Below, piece after piece: positions 1 through 7,612 of a stretch of DNA of 64,000 nt. The notes under the pieces are model-generated. The model did no database searches and had not been told where the DNA came from. It was given only the letters and a program-made list of their open reading frames with translations. The stretch's first letter is position 1, and every line of letters begins with the position of its first letter. The DNA comes from Paenibacillus sp. SY21-1 (GTDB lineage Bacteria > Bacillota > Bacilli > Paenibacillales > Paenibacillaceae). The stretch spans positions 1 through 64,000 of the forward strand of contig NZ_STGF01000036.1 in NCBI RefSeq assembly GCF_005222705.1, given 5' to 3'. Made by a program: the position numbers and the translations under genes.

Positions 1-118
1 CTAAGGAGTCTTACGGACAGATACAACCAATTGCGGAATATGACATGAACCGCCGTATACCGAACGGTACGTACGGTGGTGTGAGAGGTCGGGGGCTAGG
101 CGCCCCCTCCTACTCGAT
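1..118 (+). mobile_element. 3' end of a group II intron (domains V and VI)
   Basis: A domain-V-like hairpin pairs 49-57 with 72-80 and has an inner stem at 59-68 (ACCG-AA-CGGT). It is followed by a GC hairpin (91-96 with 102-107) and a TCCTACTCGAT tail that fits domain VI with a bulged A and the 3' splice end. This layout is typical of bacterial group II introns just after the reverse-transcriptase ORF. The CGC inside the 5' arm would fit a class-C-type catalytic triad. The body of the intron and its maturase would lie upstream of the window, so intactness cannot be judged. Identification rests on structure and remembered consensus. Confidence 0.6.
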
Positions 119-230
119 TAAGAATGTACGAGCTTTTTTCTTATAATCGGCTTATAGCTTTTAGATCAACGCGATACGATAGTTTCCCGCCAGCGTGCGG
201 CGTCAGCCGTTTACGCTCCCCGGAAATGAC

Positions 231-276
231 AAAAGACCTGACCATGCACGCCGATACGGGTGCGGTCAGGTCTTTT
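231..276 (-). terminator. Rho-independent terminator, usable on both strands
   Basis: A perfect 13-bp inverted repeat (231-243 with 264-276) ends in four T on either strand. It sits 13 bp past the stop of the minus-strand gene at 289-507. Confidence 0.8.
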
Positions 277-288
277 GAATAAAGGGAT

Positions 289-507
289 TCAGCATACTTC
301 AAGATAAAGCTTGGTTCCGTCGTTGTATTGAAAAATAGCGACATCGCGGACCATTTCGACAGACTTGATTCTTTTCCACTTTTTACGAAAGTCAAAATCC
401 AGTTCCAGCTCGTGCAATTTATGGTGAAGCATGTCGACGGATGCCGATTGCTCATTGGGGTAGTAGACAGGTACGGAACGACTTTTGAAGGTAACGATTT
501 TCATCAT
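289..507 (-). CDS. Small conserved-looking hypothetical protein
   Basis: This encodes a 72-residue protein of unknown function. The start was chosen at the ATG-ATG pair (507) because a strong GGAGGTG lies 10 bases before it; a longer frame to 540 has no such site. The product is charged, begins MMKIVTF, has many Lys/Arg/Asp/Glu and no membrane segment or signal peptide. It reads like a small alpha/beta protein (KIVTF and VAIFQY strands around a charged helix). It has its own terminator and appears monocistronic. I do not recognise the family. Confidence 0.65.
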   Translation of the reverse strand: MMKIVTFKSRSVPVYYPNEQSASVDMLHHKLHELELDFDFRKKWKRIKSVEMVRDVAIFQYNDGTKLYLEVC

Positions 508-865
508 TTCCTTATTACACCTCCGATCAATTTCCTCCATTGTAACCCAAACCTTTTAGCCTCTTATGAAACGGTGGTAAGGATATTGTTTACTTTACTC
601 ACAGTTTGCTAACATTTAGCAGCAGGAATCAGGGACGAATCGCCATGCATGCGCGTGGGAGGACGCTGTCAGCCCTTTACTACGCTTACCACCTTTTATG
701 AAAAATGAAACAAATTCGTCCGCTGAAGCGGGTGTATCGGCAACGGCAGCAAGGTGGAGCAGCTAGAAGAAAGGCCTCCGGTCCGCATGATGCGAAGACT
801 TGGGAGGCCGTGGCGTATGGGTTGAAATAGGAGGTCAAGACGGAGTGGACTGTGCGGCTATCCGG
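508..865. other. Intergenic stretch without a supported gene
   Basis: No frame here has both a ribosome binding site and a protein-like sequence. The 283-residue plus-strand frame at 800-1651 is an antisense shadow of the catalase. The only structure seen is the hairpin at 773-809. Confidence 0.6.
771..809 (-). terminator. Probable terminator after the catalase gene
   Basis: GGCCTCC (773-779) pairs with GGAGGCC (803-809). On the minus strand the stem is followed by TTTCTT. It lies about 57 bp past the catalase stop. The stem is short, so confidence is moderate. Confidence 0.5.
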
Positions 866-1768
866 TCAAAGTCCGGCGTTTTTCTGCAATCTTCTTGCGA
901 TTTCGAGAAAATCCTCTTGCGAAATGCCTGGCGCGAACTCCTCGGGCACTTCTTCCAAATCGGGCATCGGCGCTCCTTGCGGCGCTCCTTGAATAACCTC
1001 CAGCGGCGCTCCCGTCAGCGGGTTTTGTCCATTCCAGATCAGCACAATATCCTTGTAATCGTTTTGACTGAATGTATAGAGCTTGTTGCCAAGTCCCATC
1101 GCTTCGTATTTGCGTGCAGCGTCGAAGCTGTTGTTGCTCAAATCGGGGATAGGGATAAGCCGTTTCACATCTACCCCGGTAGCAACCTCCAGCGCTTTGG
1201 CGTAGGCCAGCACATGAACGCCGCCCCGCACCAGCAAGTAGCCGATCATCGCTCGGGCGGTAGGGTGGTCGGTCATTTCATACACCCGCATTTTGTGAGT
1301 ACGCGCGCCGCATTCCAGAAAGAAATTATGAAGCAGGTCCAGCACCAGATTGCCGCTGCTGAAGACGTTGTCTCCGGTCCAGGGACGTCCCATGGAGTCT
1401 CCAGGCATCGACGTCTGCCCCGTTGCGATAAAAAAATAGCTGTTGCGCTTGTCAACGCCCGGCCGCAGCGGCGCCGAATTGGGGTCGCCCGGGCTTGTCG
1501 TACCGGTCAGCACCATATTAATGGCATGCGAGACGAGCTCGACGTGGCCGAATTCCTCTGCCGTAATGCTCGATACCAGATCATAGAAGGGCTTGAGCTT
1601 CTTTCGCTCGCGAAAGTTGAACGATTGGTACATATAGTTATTGAGCGTTGACATTTCTCCGAACTTGCCGCCAAGCAGCTCTTGGACAGCGGCTGCCGCG
1701 TTGGCGTCCGCATAAGGAGATGGAGGTAGCTCCACCTGCAGCCGGTTAATGCGTTCGATCACGGACAT
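866..1768 (-). CDS. Manganese catalase
   Basis: A non-haem, dimanganese catalase that would convert hydrogen peroxide to water and oxygen. The 300-residue product has the length of full Mn-catalases, longer than the CotJC spore-coat type. The expected ferritin-like four-helix bundle is visible: a first helix with GEMSTLNNYMYQSFNFR, a second with the metal-binding pattern TAEEFGHVELVSHAI, and later helices with FLECGARTHKMRVYEMTDH and RGGVHVLAYAKALE supplying further Glu/His ligands. Start ATG 1768 is preferred over 1798 because GGAGAGAGGTGAGC precedes it. The C-terminal tail is acidic and proline-rich, as in other members. It appears monocistronic. Its role (cytosolic stress defence or spore component) cannot be told from the sequence. 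Confidence 0.9.
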   Translation of the reverse strand: MSVIERINRLQVELPPSPYADANAAAAVQELLGGKFGEMSTLNNYMYQSFNFRERKKLKPFYDLVSSITAEEFGHVELVSHAINMVLTGTTSPGDPNSAPLRPGVDKRNSYFFIATGQTSMPGDSMGRPWTGDNVFSSGNLVLDLLHNFFLECGARTHKMRVYEMTDHPTARAMIGYLLVRGGVHVLAYAKALEVATGVDVKRLIPIPDLSNNSFDAARKYEAMGLGNKLYTFSQNDYKDIVLIWNGQNPLTGAPLEVIQGAPQGAPMPDLEEVPEEFAPGISQEDFLEIARRLQKNAGL

Positions 1769-1935
1769 GCTCACCTCTCTCCGTATCACTTGCTTCATTT
1801 ATTTGTATGACGCTTGGCGCGAAGGTAGAAGCTGGCTCTGAAAGTAGGCCAAGCAGCGTTTTTAAGGCAAAGCGCATAACGGCTATGGAAATGAGGATAC
1901 TACATTAGGCATGCAAGAAATGACAGTAGGTGGAT

Positions 1936-2679
1936 ATGGTGGTAAAACGTTTATTATGCGCAGGATTGGCGATTGCCGTTCTGCTGGGGCTGGAAGCGCC
2001 GACAGCTCAGCGCGACCGGGCGTTCTATGAAAAGCGGGGGGATATCGTATGGGAGGTGCCGCTGGAAACGAAGAAGATCGCCTTGACGTTCGATGACGGA
2101 CCTTACCCTGCTACGACTGAGCCGATTCTCGATTTATTGAAGACCTATGAGGCAAAAGCGACTTTTTTTGTACTTGGCAATAAGGTGGAGCGTTACCCGG
2201 ATACGATTAGACGCGAGGTTGCGGAAGGACATGAAGTAGCCAATCATACGTTTAATCATGTGTATTTCAAAAGCGCGGTCAGAGCGGAAACGATTGCTAA
2301 GGAAATCGACCGCACCGATCAATTGCTGCTTGAGCTGACCGGCAAAAAGCCGCAGCTGTTTCGGCCGCCAGGGGGCTATTACAACGAGCAGTCGATTCGC
2401 ATTACTAGACAGCTTGGCTATACGACCATATTGTGGTCTTGGCATCAGGATACGAACGATTGGAGAAGCCCAGGGGTCCGCCAAATCGTCCGCAAGGTGC
2501 TCAGCAACCCTCGCAATGGCGACATTGTGCTGCTGCACGATTATATTCCGGGCTCGAAGCAGACGGTAAAAGCGCTGGAAATTATTTTGCCTGAGCTGGT
2601 CAAGCGGGGCTTCCAAATTGTTACGGTATCGGAGCTGCTGCAGGACAAGGAGCAGGGGCATTTGCCGATGGGCTTTTAG
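1936..2679 (+). CDS. Polysaccharide deacetylase (NodB-like, CE4)
   Basis: A metal-dependent deacetylase of cell-wall or surface amino sugars. The NodB motifs are present: TFDDGP near residue 50 (catalytic base and metal Asp), NHTFNH (metal His), RPPGGYY (motif 3) and LLHD near the C-terminus (motif 5). The N-terminus VVKRLLCAGLAIAVLLGL is a hydrophobic segment that can act as a signal peptide or membrane anchor, so the enzyme should act outside the membrane. The start is uncertain among GTG 1930, ATG 1936 and GTG 1939, since AGGTGG lies immediately upstream. At about 248 residues it has the usual length of PdaB-type proteins, some of which work in sporulation; that role is inference only. Confidence 0.88.
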   Translation: MVVKRLLCAGLAIAVLLGLEAPTAQRDRAFYEKRGDIVWEVPLETKKIALTFDDGPYPATTEPILDLLKTYEAKATFFVLGNKVERYPDTIRREVAEGHEVANHTFNHVYFKSAVRAETIAKEIDRTDQLLLELTGKKPQLFRPPGGYYNEQSIRITRQLGYTTILWSWHQDTNDWRSPGVRQIVRKVLSNPRNGDIVLLHDYIPGSKQTVKALEIILPELVKRGFQIVTVSELLQDKEQGHLPMGF

Positions 2680-2769
2680 CCTATTGGCGATTGCGCCTGC
2701 GCGCGTCGGCTTGCCATGCGAATTGGCGAATGACGGACACTATGCGCCCTTGCGAATCTCTTAATCTAG

Positions 2770-2778
2770 CATAAGATA
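2770..2778 (+). promoter_or_regulatory. Possible sigma-K-type -10 element
   Basis: CATAAGATA matches the CATANNNTA -10 pattern of the mother-cell sigma factor and lies 31 bases before the coat-like gene. No good -35 (mACm) is seen 16 bases upstream, so support is weak by itself. It is strengthened by the good sigma-K site before the related gene at 61255. Confidence 0.35.
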
Positions 2779-2809
2779 TTGCATGCTTGATAAGAGAGGG
2801 GGAAATGAT

Positions 2810-3286
2810 ATGTCTTCTAAATGGAAAGTGAAAATTCGCAGTGTTCGCACCAAAGCCCAAGCATCCGGTCGCAGCCGCGTCACCACTTCTTCCTGCGGCT
2901 GCAAAAAAAGCCACACTAGCAGCGGAAACAAAAGCACTGGCAGCAAAAGCGCCGGCAATCAAAGCAGCGGCCACAAAAGCTGCGGACGTTCGACCGATCC
3001 TGCGGTATTGGCTATGCAGGAGGCAGGCGGCGATCTTAGCAAGCTGTTCAAACAGCTGAAAGACGAGGAGACGGCCGAAAAGCTGGTCATGGCTATTCGT
3101 CATCGCAACGCGAAGGCTGTCCAGCAACTGATTGGATGCCATTGCAAGGTTCTGGCGTTTTTCTGCAGCCACAATAAGGACTGCGTCAGAATTTGCTGCT
3201 CGTTCGGACGTAATCACGAGGTTGTGATTTCGTTCGACATTTGCGTCAAAAAAGCGGAAAACCCATGCGGCCAAAGCTGGTACTGA
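2810..3286 (+). CDS. Cys-rich, Gly/Ser/Lys-rich coat-like protein
   Basis: A 158-residue protein, probably a spore surface component. Residues 25-65 are low complexity with repeated short units (GNKSTG, GSKSAG, GNQSSG, GHKSCG). The C-terminal half is a compact Cys-rich domain (GCHCKVLAFFCSHNKDC, ICCSFGR, FDICVKKAENPCG). The N-terminus is basic and there is no signal peptide. The start at 2810 follows GAGAGGGGG; the frame from 2783 lacks a site. The low-complexity style closely resembles the gene at 61255, which has a sigma-K promoter. Coat identity is inferred from composition and promoter, not from a recognised family. Confidence 0.65.
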   Translation: MSSKWKVKIRSVRTKAQASGRSRVTTSSCGCKKSHTSSGNKSTGSKSAGNQSSGHKSCGRSTDPAVLAMQEAGGDLSKLFKQLKDEETAEKLVMAIRHRNAKAVQQLIGCHCKVLAFFCSHNKDCVRICCSFGRNHEVVISFDICVKKAENPCGQSWY

Positions 3287-3695
3287 GTGATCCTCCGTAT
3301 CGGTCAGCGCAGCCGGCTCTAACCTCCGGCCGCCGGGCCAAGGTTCCTGTTGAGCGCTCAAAAGGCGCAGGCCAGGAACTGCCCATGGAATAGACGACCA
3401 CAAATCCGATCAGGGAATCGGATTTGTGGTTTTTTTGAATTACAGGAAAGTATAGCGGTTTGCGATCCTTTCTCTGTATATCTCGGGCTGATCCGCCTTT
3501 GCAAGAGCCCTTACCTAGTATTTGTTCATGATTAGCGGCGACTATGCATAAGCTACACCATAGAGGCGCTGGAGCAAATTGGCAGAGCGGGCGACGTTCG
3601 CCTTCACGCCGTATCACGCATTAGCCGGTTCCGGTCGTCCGGCATCGGAGGGTTGACGAACAAGCAGTGAACTATGGCAGCAGAGGAGGGAAAGG
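3287..3695. other. Intergenic stretch with one terminator
   Basis: It holds the strong hairpin at 3397-3436 and otherwise nothing I can support. Short frames here have neither a ribosome binding site nor protein-like composition. Confidence 0.6.
3397..3436 (+). terminator. Strong Rho-independent terminator
   Basis: A 14-bp perfect stem (3397-3410 with 3417-3430) with a 6-base loop and a following run of T. It ends the coat-like gene. Confidence 0.9.
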
Positions 3696-4190
3696 ATGCC
3701 TTTTATCCCTAATTTCCCGCGTGCTCTGCTTGATGAGCACCGTATATGGCATCATGCCAATCATGTGGTTCCCGGCACTATACCTACGCCCGGATTCGGA
3801 GAGCGTTTTCTGCGGTTTCATCGGGATTACATCAACCGCGCCCAGCAATGGTTCCGCGCTCAAGGGTACGATCCTTCGCTGGTCGCCGGGTGGCCGCAGG
3901 TGCCCGAGGCTTTTCGACGCACGTTCTGCTACGAACCCGCCGCCGAGCAACGGGTACAGTATAATCCGCAATCGTTTCGGACGCTTGACGAGCTTGGCAG
4001 CTTTATCGAGATGAGGCTGCATGGCTGTTTTCACGAGATGGCCGCAAGGATCTACAATCAACCGGAGCTGAACGATTTCGACTTTGCGCCGCGCCACACG
4101 GAGTTCTACAATATTCACGGCCTGATTGATCAGTGGTATGCCGGCTGGGAGCGGGCATGGGGCTTGCGTACACGCAAAGGCAAGCCGTAG
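3696..4190 (+). CDS. Very small tyrosinase-like (type-3 copper) protein
   Basis: A 164-residue protein resembling the copper-binding core of tyrosinases. The C-terminal half has a clear CuB pattern: LHGCFHEMA (H109-x3-H113), then FYNIHGLIDQWYAGW (H141), matching the family pattern with His, Asp, Trp in register. The N-terminal half has a CuA-like FLRFHRDYINRAQQW (H42, as in the family's F-x-W-H-R-x-Y) preceded by a His cluster (H15, H19, H20, H23). The canonical CuA x8 spacing is missing, so CuA is atypical. Classical tyrosinases are much longer. There is no signal peptide. The start follows GAGGAGGGAAAGG. It appears monocistronic with its own terminator. Oxidase activity is unproven; it may be a copper- or oxygen-binding relative. 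Confidence 0.65.
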   Translation: MPFIPNFPRALLDEHRIWHHANHVVPGTIPTPGFGERFLRFHRDYINRAQQWFRAQGYDPSLVAGWPQVPEAFRRTFCYEPAAEQRVQYNPQSFRTLDELGSFIEMRLHGCFHEMAARIYNQPELNDFDFAPRHTEFYNIHGLIDQWYAGWERAWGLRTRKGKP

Positions 4191-4227
4191 CCTGCACGCA
4201 ATAAGCCGGCCGGCAGCGCTCATGCGT

Positions 4228-4285
4228 AAAAAAGGAAGGACCGTAGCTTCTGCCGCTAAGCGGAGGCAATGGTCCTTTTTTTAGA
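4228..4285 (+). terminator. Rho-independent terminator
   Basis: AAAAAAGGA and GGACC pair with GGTCCTTTTTTT around an inner region with a smaller GC stem. It is placed 38 bp after the tyrosinase-like gene, and the A/T tracts would also serve the minus strand. Confidence 0.7.
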
Positions 4286-4479
4286 AAAATAAAGTTGCGT
4301 ATGTTTCACATTCCCAATCGTCTTCTCTTGCAACGCGAAACGTTAGCTTGGCCGCCCGAGGACGGGGTCAGCCGTTTGAGCTCGTATACGGATGGTGTTG
4401 TTCCACGGGCGCTCTCCCCCTGTCCGTTGGCGGGAAAGGCAGCTTGCAAGCTTCTGGTATCTGCGGCAGACATATCGGA

Positions 4480-5112
4480 CTACATGCGGTCCCGCAGCTT
4501 AATCAGCGTCTCGATATAATAGCCGGTGTCGCGCGGGACGAATTGCTCGGCGGAGACCTCGCGCTGCGCGGGCCGCAGCTGCCCGTCGCCATCCAGCTCT
4601 ACGCCGCTGGCGACCGCGGCGGGAGCGGCGCCTTCAAACATGGCGAGCAGCTCATCCAGCGGCGATTCATACACGCCCGACACTTCTTCCGCCTGCAGCC
4701 TGAGCTTCGTTAACGGCGTGTCGCAGAGCAGGCCGAATACATCGCTGACTTCGCGGTCGATAAACAGCTTGCCGTTTACTTCTCCGCTGCATTGCTCGCG
4801 TATTTGACCGAGCGGGACAAGCTGTTCGTATGAAGCGACAACGCCCAGCTCTTCCTCAAGCTCGCGGACAGCCTCGCGCATCGTTTCGCCGGCGGCCAGG
4901 TGGCCGGCGGCCGTAATGTCGTAGCAGCCGGGATTCGTATCCTTGCCCGCCTGCCGCAGCTGAAACCGGACGAATAACCGCTCGCCTTCCCGTCGCGCCA
5001 GCCAGCAGTGAAACGTCCGGTGCCAATACCCTCGCGCATGAGTCTCGGCGCGTGTGGCCGTGCCGAGCGGGCGCAGCTGCTCGTCGTAAATGTCGAAGCG
5101 CTCCTCAGCCAT
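4480..5112 (-). CDS. NUDIX hydrolase (YfcD / IPP-isomerase-like group)
   Basis: A pyrophosphohydrolase of unknown substrate, 210 residues. The Nudix box is GHLAAGE followed, after six residues, by RELEEELGV. The spacer is one shorter than the textbook x7, which as I recall is usual for the group with an N-terminal DIYDEQLRPLGTATRAETHARGYWHRTFHCW segment. Metal-binding Glu residues are intact. The start ATG 5112 lies inside the end of mscL (8-base overlap, ATG...TGA), implying translational coupling. The substrate cannot be read from sequence. The reason for coupling to a mechanosensitive channel is not evident. Confidence 0.85.
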   Translation of the reverse strand: MAEERFDIYDEQLRPLGTATRAETHARGYWHRTFHCWLARREGERLFVRFQLRQAGKDTNPGCYDITAAGHLAAGETMREAVRELEEELGVVASYEQLVPLGQIREQCSGEVNGKLFIDREVSDVFGLLCDTPLTKLRLQAEEVSGVYESPLDELLAMFEGAAPAAVASGVELDGDGQLRPAQREVSAEQFVPRDTGYYIETLIKLRDRM

Positions 5113-5560
5113 TCGCTACGGACTCCAGCTGCGAGGTGCAGTGCTTGCAGCGCGTCGCCTTGATGGGCACGTTCGATAAGCAGTAAGGGCATTCCTTTTC
5201 GGTTGGGGCCGGAGCCGCCTCTTCTTTTTTATCCTTGCGTCTAACGACATTAATGACTTTGATCAGCATAAAAATACAAAATGCGACAATTAAAAAATCC
5301 AGCAAGGTGTTGATAAACACACCGTAGTTAATGTATGGGGGGATAGCCGAGTCTTCCATCGTCGCTGAGTTTTGGTAAAGCGGGTATTTCAGGTCCTTGA
5401 AATCGACCCCGCCAAGCAGGACGCCGATCGGCGGCATAATGATGTCGTTGACGAGCGACGTGACAATTTTGCCGAAGGCCCCTCCAATAATAACGCCGAC
5501 CGCCAGATCGATAACGTTGCCCCGCATGGCAAATTCTTTGAATTCCTTAATTATCTTCAA
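5105..5560 (-). CDS. mscL: Large-conductance mechanosensitive channel MscL with C-terminal zinc ribbon
   Basis: A homopentameric channel that opens under membrane tension and releases solutes on hypo-osmotic shock. The start is TTG 5560 behind AGGAGGTATGCAAG, giving LKIIKEFKEFAMRGNVIDLAVGVIIGGAFG..., the canonical N-terminal helix and first membrane segment. The second membrane segment is INTLLDFLIVAFCIFMLI. After a charged helix (RRKDKKEE) the protein carries a CPYC...CKHC zinc-ribbon tail, seen in some Bacilli and cyanobacteria. It has 151 residues, near the family length plus the ribbon. It overlaps the downstream NUDIX gene and is divergent from the histidine kinase gene. Confidence 0.95.
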   Translation of the reverse strand: MKIIKEFKEFAMRGNVIDLAVGVIIGGAFGKIVTSLVNDIIMPPIGVLLGGVDFKDLKYPLYQNSATMEDSAIPPYINYGVFINTLLDFLIVAFCIFMLIKVINVVRRKDKKEEAAPAPTEKECPYCLSNVPIKATRCKHCTSQLESVANG

Positions 5561-5715
5561 CTTGCATACCTCCTGAGATGGACAATGATATAGGGTGCTG
5601 CCGCTTGCGCTTGTACTACTATAATAGCCGATGTCCGAAGCGAGGGAAACTATGCGGAGGCGCGTGCTTAAAAAATTAAAGGCTAGGAATGCGAAGAAAA
5701 GGATTTTTAAGGAAA

Positions 5716-5743
5716 TTGTCGAATTTCTGTAATGGAGTAAAAT
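5716..5743 (+). promoter_or_regulatory. Candidate sigma-A promoter for the histidine kinase gene
   Basis: TTGTCG (5716-5721) and TAAAAT (5738-5743) are separated by 16 bases, about 22 bases before the start codon. This is a sequence match only. Confidence 0.4.
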
Positions 5744-5765
5744 TTTCACGTCGTTAAGGAGTATC

Positions 5766-7508
5766 ATGAGCCATCCATTTATGTTCGGGAACCCTTACTA
5801 TTTATTGCTTTCGCTATCAATCATGTGCTATGCATCCTTCACGATGCTGAATATGATTGAGCAGCCCGGTTCCGGCAGTCGAAGCTTCGGCTCCAACTGG
5901 CTGATCGGCGGCGCTTCCGTATTTGGGCTTGGCTTATGGGCAACGCATGTCATCGCGCTGCTCGCGTCCGATCATCGAATTGTGATGAATGGGTCGATAC
6001 TGGCCATACTGGCAGCCTGCGGACTGTTCGTGTATTCATCGTTTCTCGTAAACATGCAAGCGTCAAAGGGTAGACATGCGCTAGGCGGAATGCTGCTTTC
6101 GGCAGGAACGACGATGCTGCATTATACCTCCATGCTCTCCGATTCGGTCAGTATGCTGTACATGAACTGGTGGCTTTTCCTACTCTCTTACGCAGTGAAT
6201 TTTTGCGGCGGCTGGGCGGCCTATCGCATGCTCGGGCAAAAGTCGCGCTATCATAAAATTAAAAGCAGTCTCGCGCTGGGCTGCTCGATTATGCTCATGC
6301 ATCAAATCGGGGTTCATGCGTTAAGCATTGAATACAGCGATGTGATGACAACGGACCGGCTTAACAATTATTTGCTGCTGTTCGCTTTTTTGCTTGGCGT
6401 ATCGACTATGATCATTCTGAGCTTCAGTCTTACCACTTGGCTCGCTTCCAACAAATACGGACAGATTCATGAAAGATACAAGCTGCTGGTAGAAAACTCG
6501 CTCGACACGATCGCGCTTATAGCCGATGACAAGTGGGAGTATATGAATGCGGCCGGCATACGCATGTTCGAGGCCGCGAGCGACAAAGAGCTGTTGTACA
6601 CGAGCATTTACTGGCTGCTTGACGAGAAGCATCATGCGGAGCTTGGCGAATGGCTGGCTGATGAACAGGCGGAGCGGGAGCAGCCGGAGCGTCCGATTGA
6701 GCTGTTATGGCATTCGGTTAAAGGGCGAGCGCTGCATACGGAAATGATTCGTGCGAGCACGATGCTGTCAGGACGCCTGATCAAGCAGGTCATCATTCGC
6801 GACATTTCCGAGCGCAAAAAAAACGAAGAGCTGCTCGTCAACTCCGAGAAGCTGTATATCGCAGGCCAGCTTGCCGCCGGCATTGCCCACGAAATACGCA
6901 ACCCGCTGACGTCGCTGAAAGGCTTTCTGCAGCTCATGTCCACCGGACGGGGCAATGGCGAGCATTATTACCCGATTATGAAATCGGAGCTTATCCATAT
7001 CGAAGCGATTGTCAGTGAACTGCTGATGCTGTCCAAGCCCCAGGTGTATGAGCTCAAGCGAATGGATGCCATCGGGCTAATGGAGGAAGCGCTTAGTCTG
7101 CTGGGCGGACAAGCCTCTTATCAGCATGCGCAGATCCAGTTGGAAACAGCCGAGGAGCCGCTTTGGATGCTTGGGGTAGAGGCGCAGCTTAGGCAGGTAT
7201 ATATTAATATTTTGAAAAATGCGATTGAAGCGATGCCCGGCGGCGGAACGGTTCGGGTGAAAATGGAGCTGGATGCAACGGCGGGGTATGTCGTGACCAG
7301 CATCGCGGATGAAGGACCGGGCATGCCGAAGGAGCAGCTAGCCAGCCTGGGGCAGCCGTTCTATACCACCAAGGATCGGGGAACGGGGCTGGGGCTGATG
7401 GTTACGTATAAAATCGTCGACAATCATCAAGGCGTTATTTCGGCGGAAAGCCAGCTTGGCGTCGGAACGACGTTTATGATCAAGCTGCCGCGCTCTCTGG
7501 ACGAATGA
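5766..7508 (+). CDS. MHYT-PAS sensor histidine kinase
   Basis: A membrane sensor kinase of 580 residues. The N-terminal ~225 residues are a multi-span region with three MHYT-like repeats (WATHVIALL, MLHYTSML, LMHQIGVHAL); His is kept in each but the exact MHYT word is altered. A PAS domain follows (~240-350), then a HisKA dimerisation helix with GIAHEIRNPL (His near 375) and an HATPase with NILKNAIEAM, DEGPGMP and GTGLGLMV. The start follows AAGGAGTATC. The layout resembles Bacillus sporulation kinases. The next gene is spo0M (105 bp on), so a role in the Spo0A phosphorelay is plausible but inferred. The signal could be a diatomic gas or copper, as proposed for MHYT domains. Confidence 0.9.
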   Translation: MSHPFMFGNPYYLLLSLSIMCYASFTMLNMIEQPGSGSRSFGSNWLIGGASVFGLGLWATHVIALLASDHRIVMNGSILAILAACGLFVYSSFLVNMQASKGRHALGGMLLSAGTTMLHYTSMLSDSVSMLYMNWWLFLLSYAVNFCGGWAAYRMLGQKSRYHKIKSSLALGCSIMLMHQIGVHALSIEYSDVMTTDRLNNYLLLFAFLLGVSTMIILSFSLTTWLASNKYGQIHERYKLLVENSLDTIALIADDKWEYMNAAGIRMFEAASDKELLYTSIYWLLDEKHHAELGEWLADEQAEREQPERPIELLWHSVKGRALHTEMIRASTMLSGRLIKQVIIRDISERKKNEELLVNSEKLYIAGQLAAGIAHEIRNPLTSLKGFLQLMSTGRGNGEHYYPIMKSELIHIEAIVSELLMLSKPQVYELKRMDAIGLMEEALSLLGGQASYQHAQIQLETAEEPLWMLGVEAQLRQVYINILKNAIEAMPGGGTVRVKMELDATAGYVVTSIADEGPGMPKEQLASLGQPFYTTKDRGTGLGLMVTYKIVDNHQGVISAESQLGVGTTFMIKLPRSLDE

Positions 7509-7612
7509 AACCGATTGACGCAAGAGGCGTAATACAGGTATTATTTCGCTGAGAAGGAGCAAAATCGCTTTACGTTTGCGCCTGTCCAGTCTACTATTGG
7601 AGGTCGTTTACT

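Noticed and set aside
800..1651. 283-codon plus-strand frame
   Set aside because: It is antisense to the manganese catalase, which has complete motifs and a good start.
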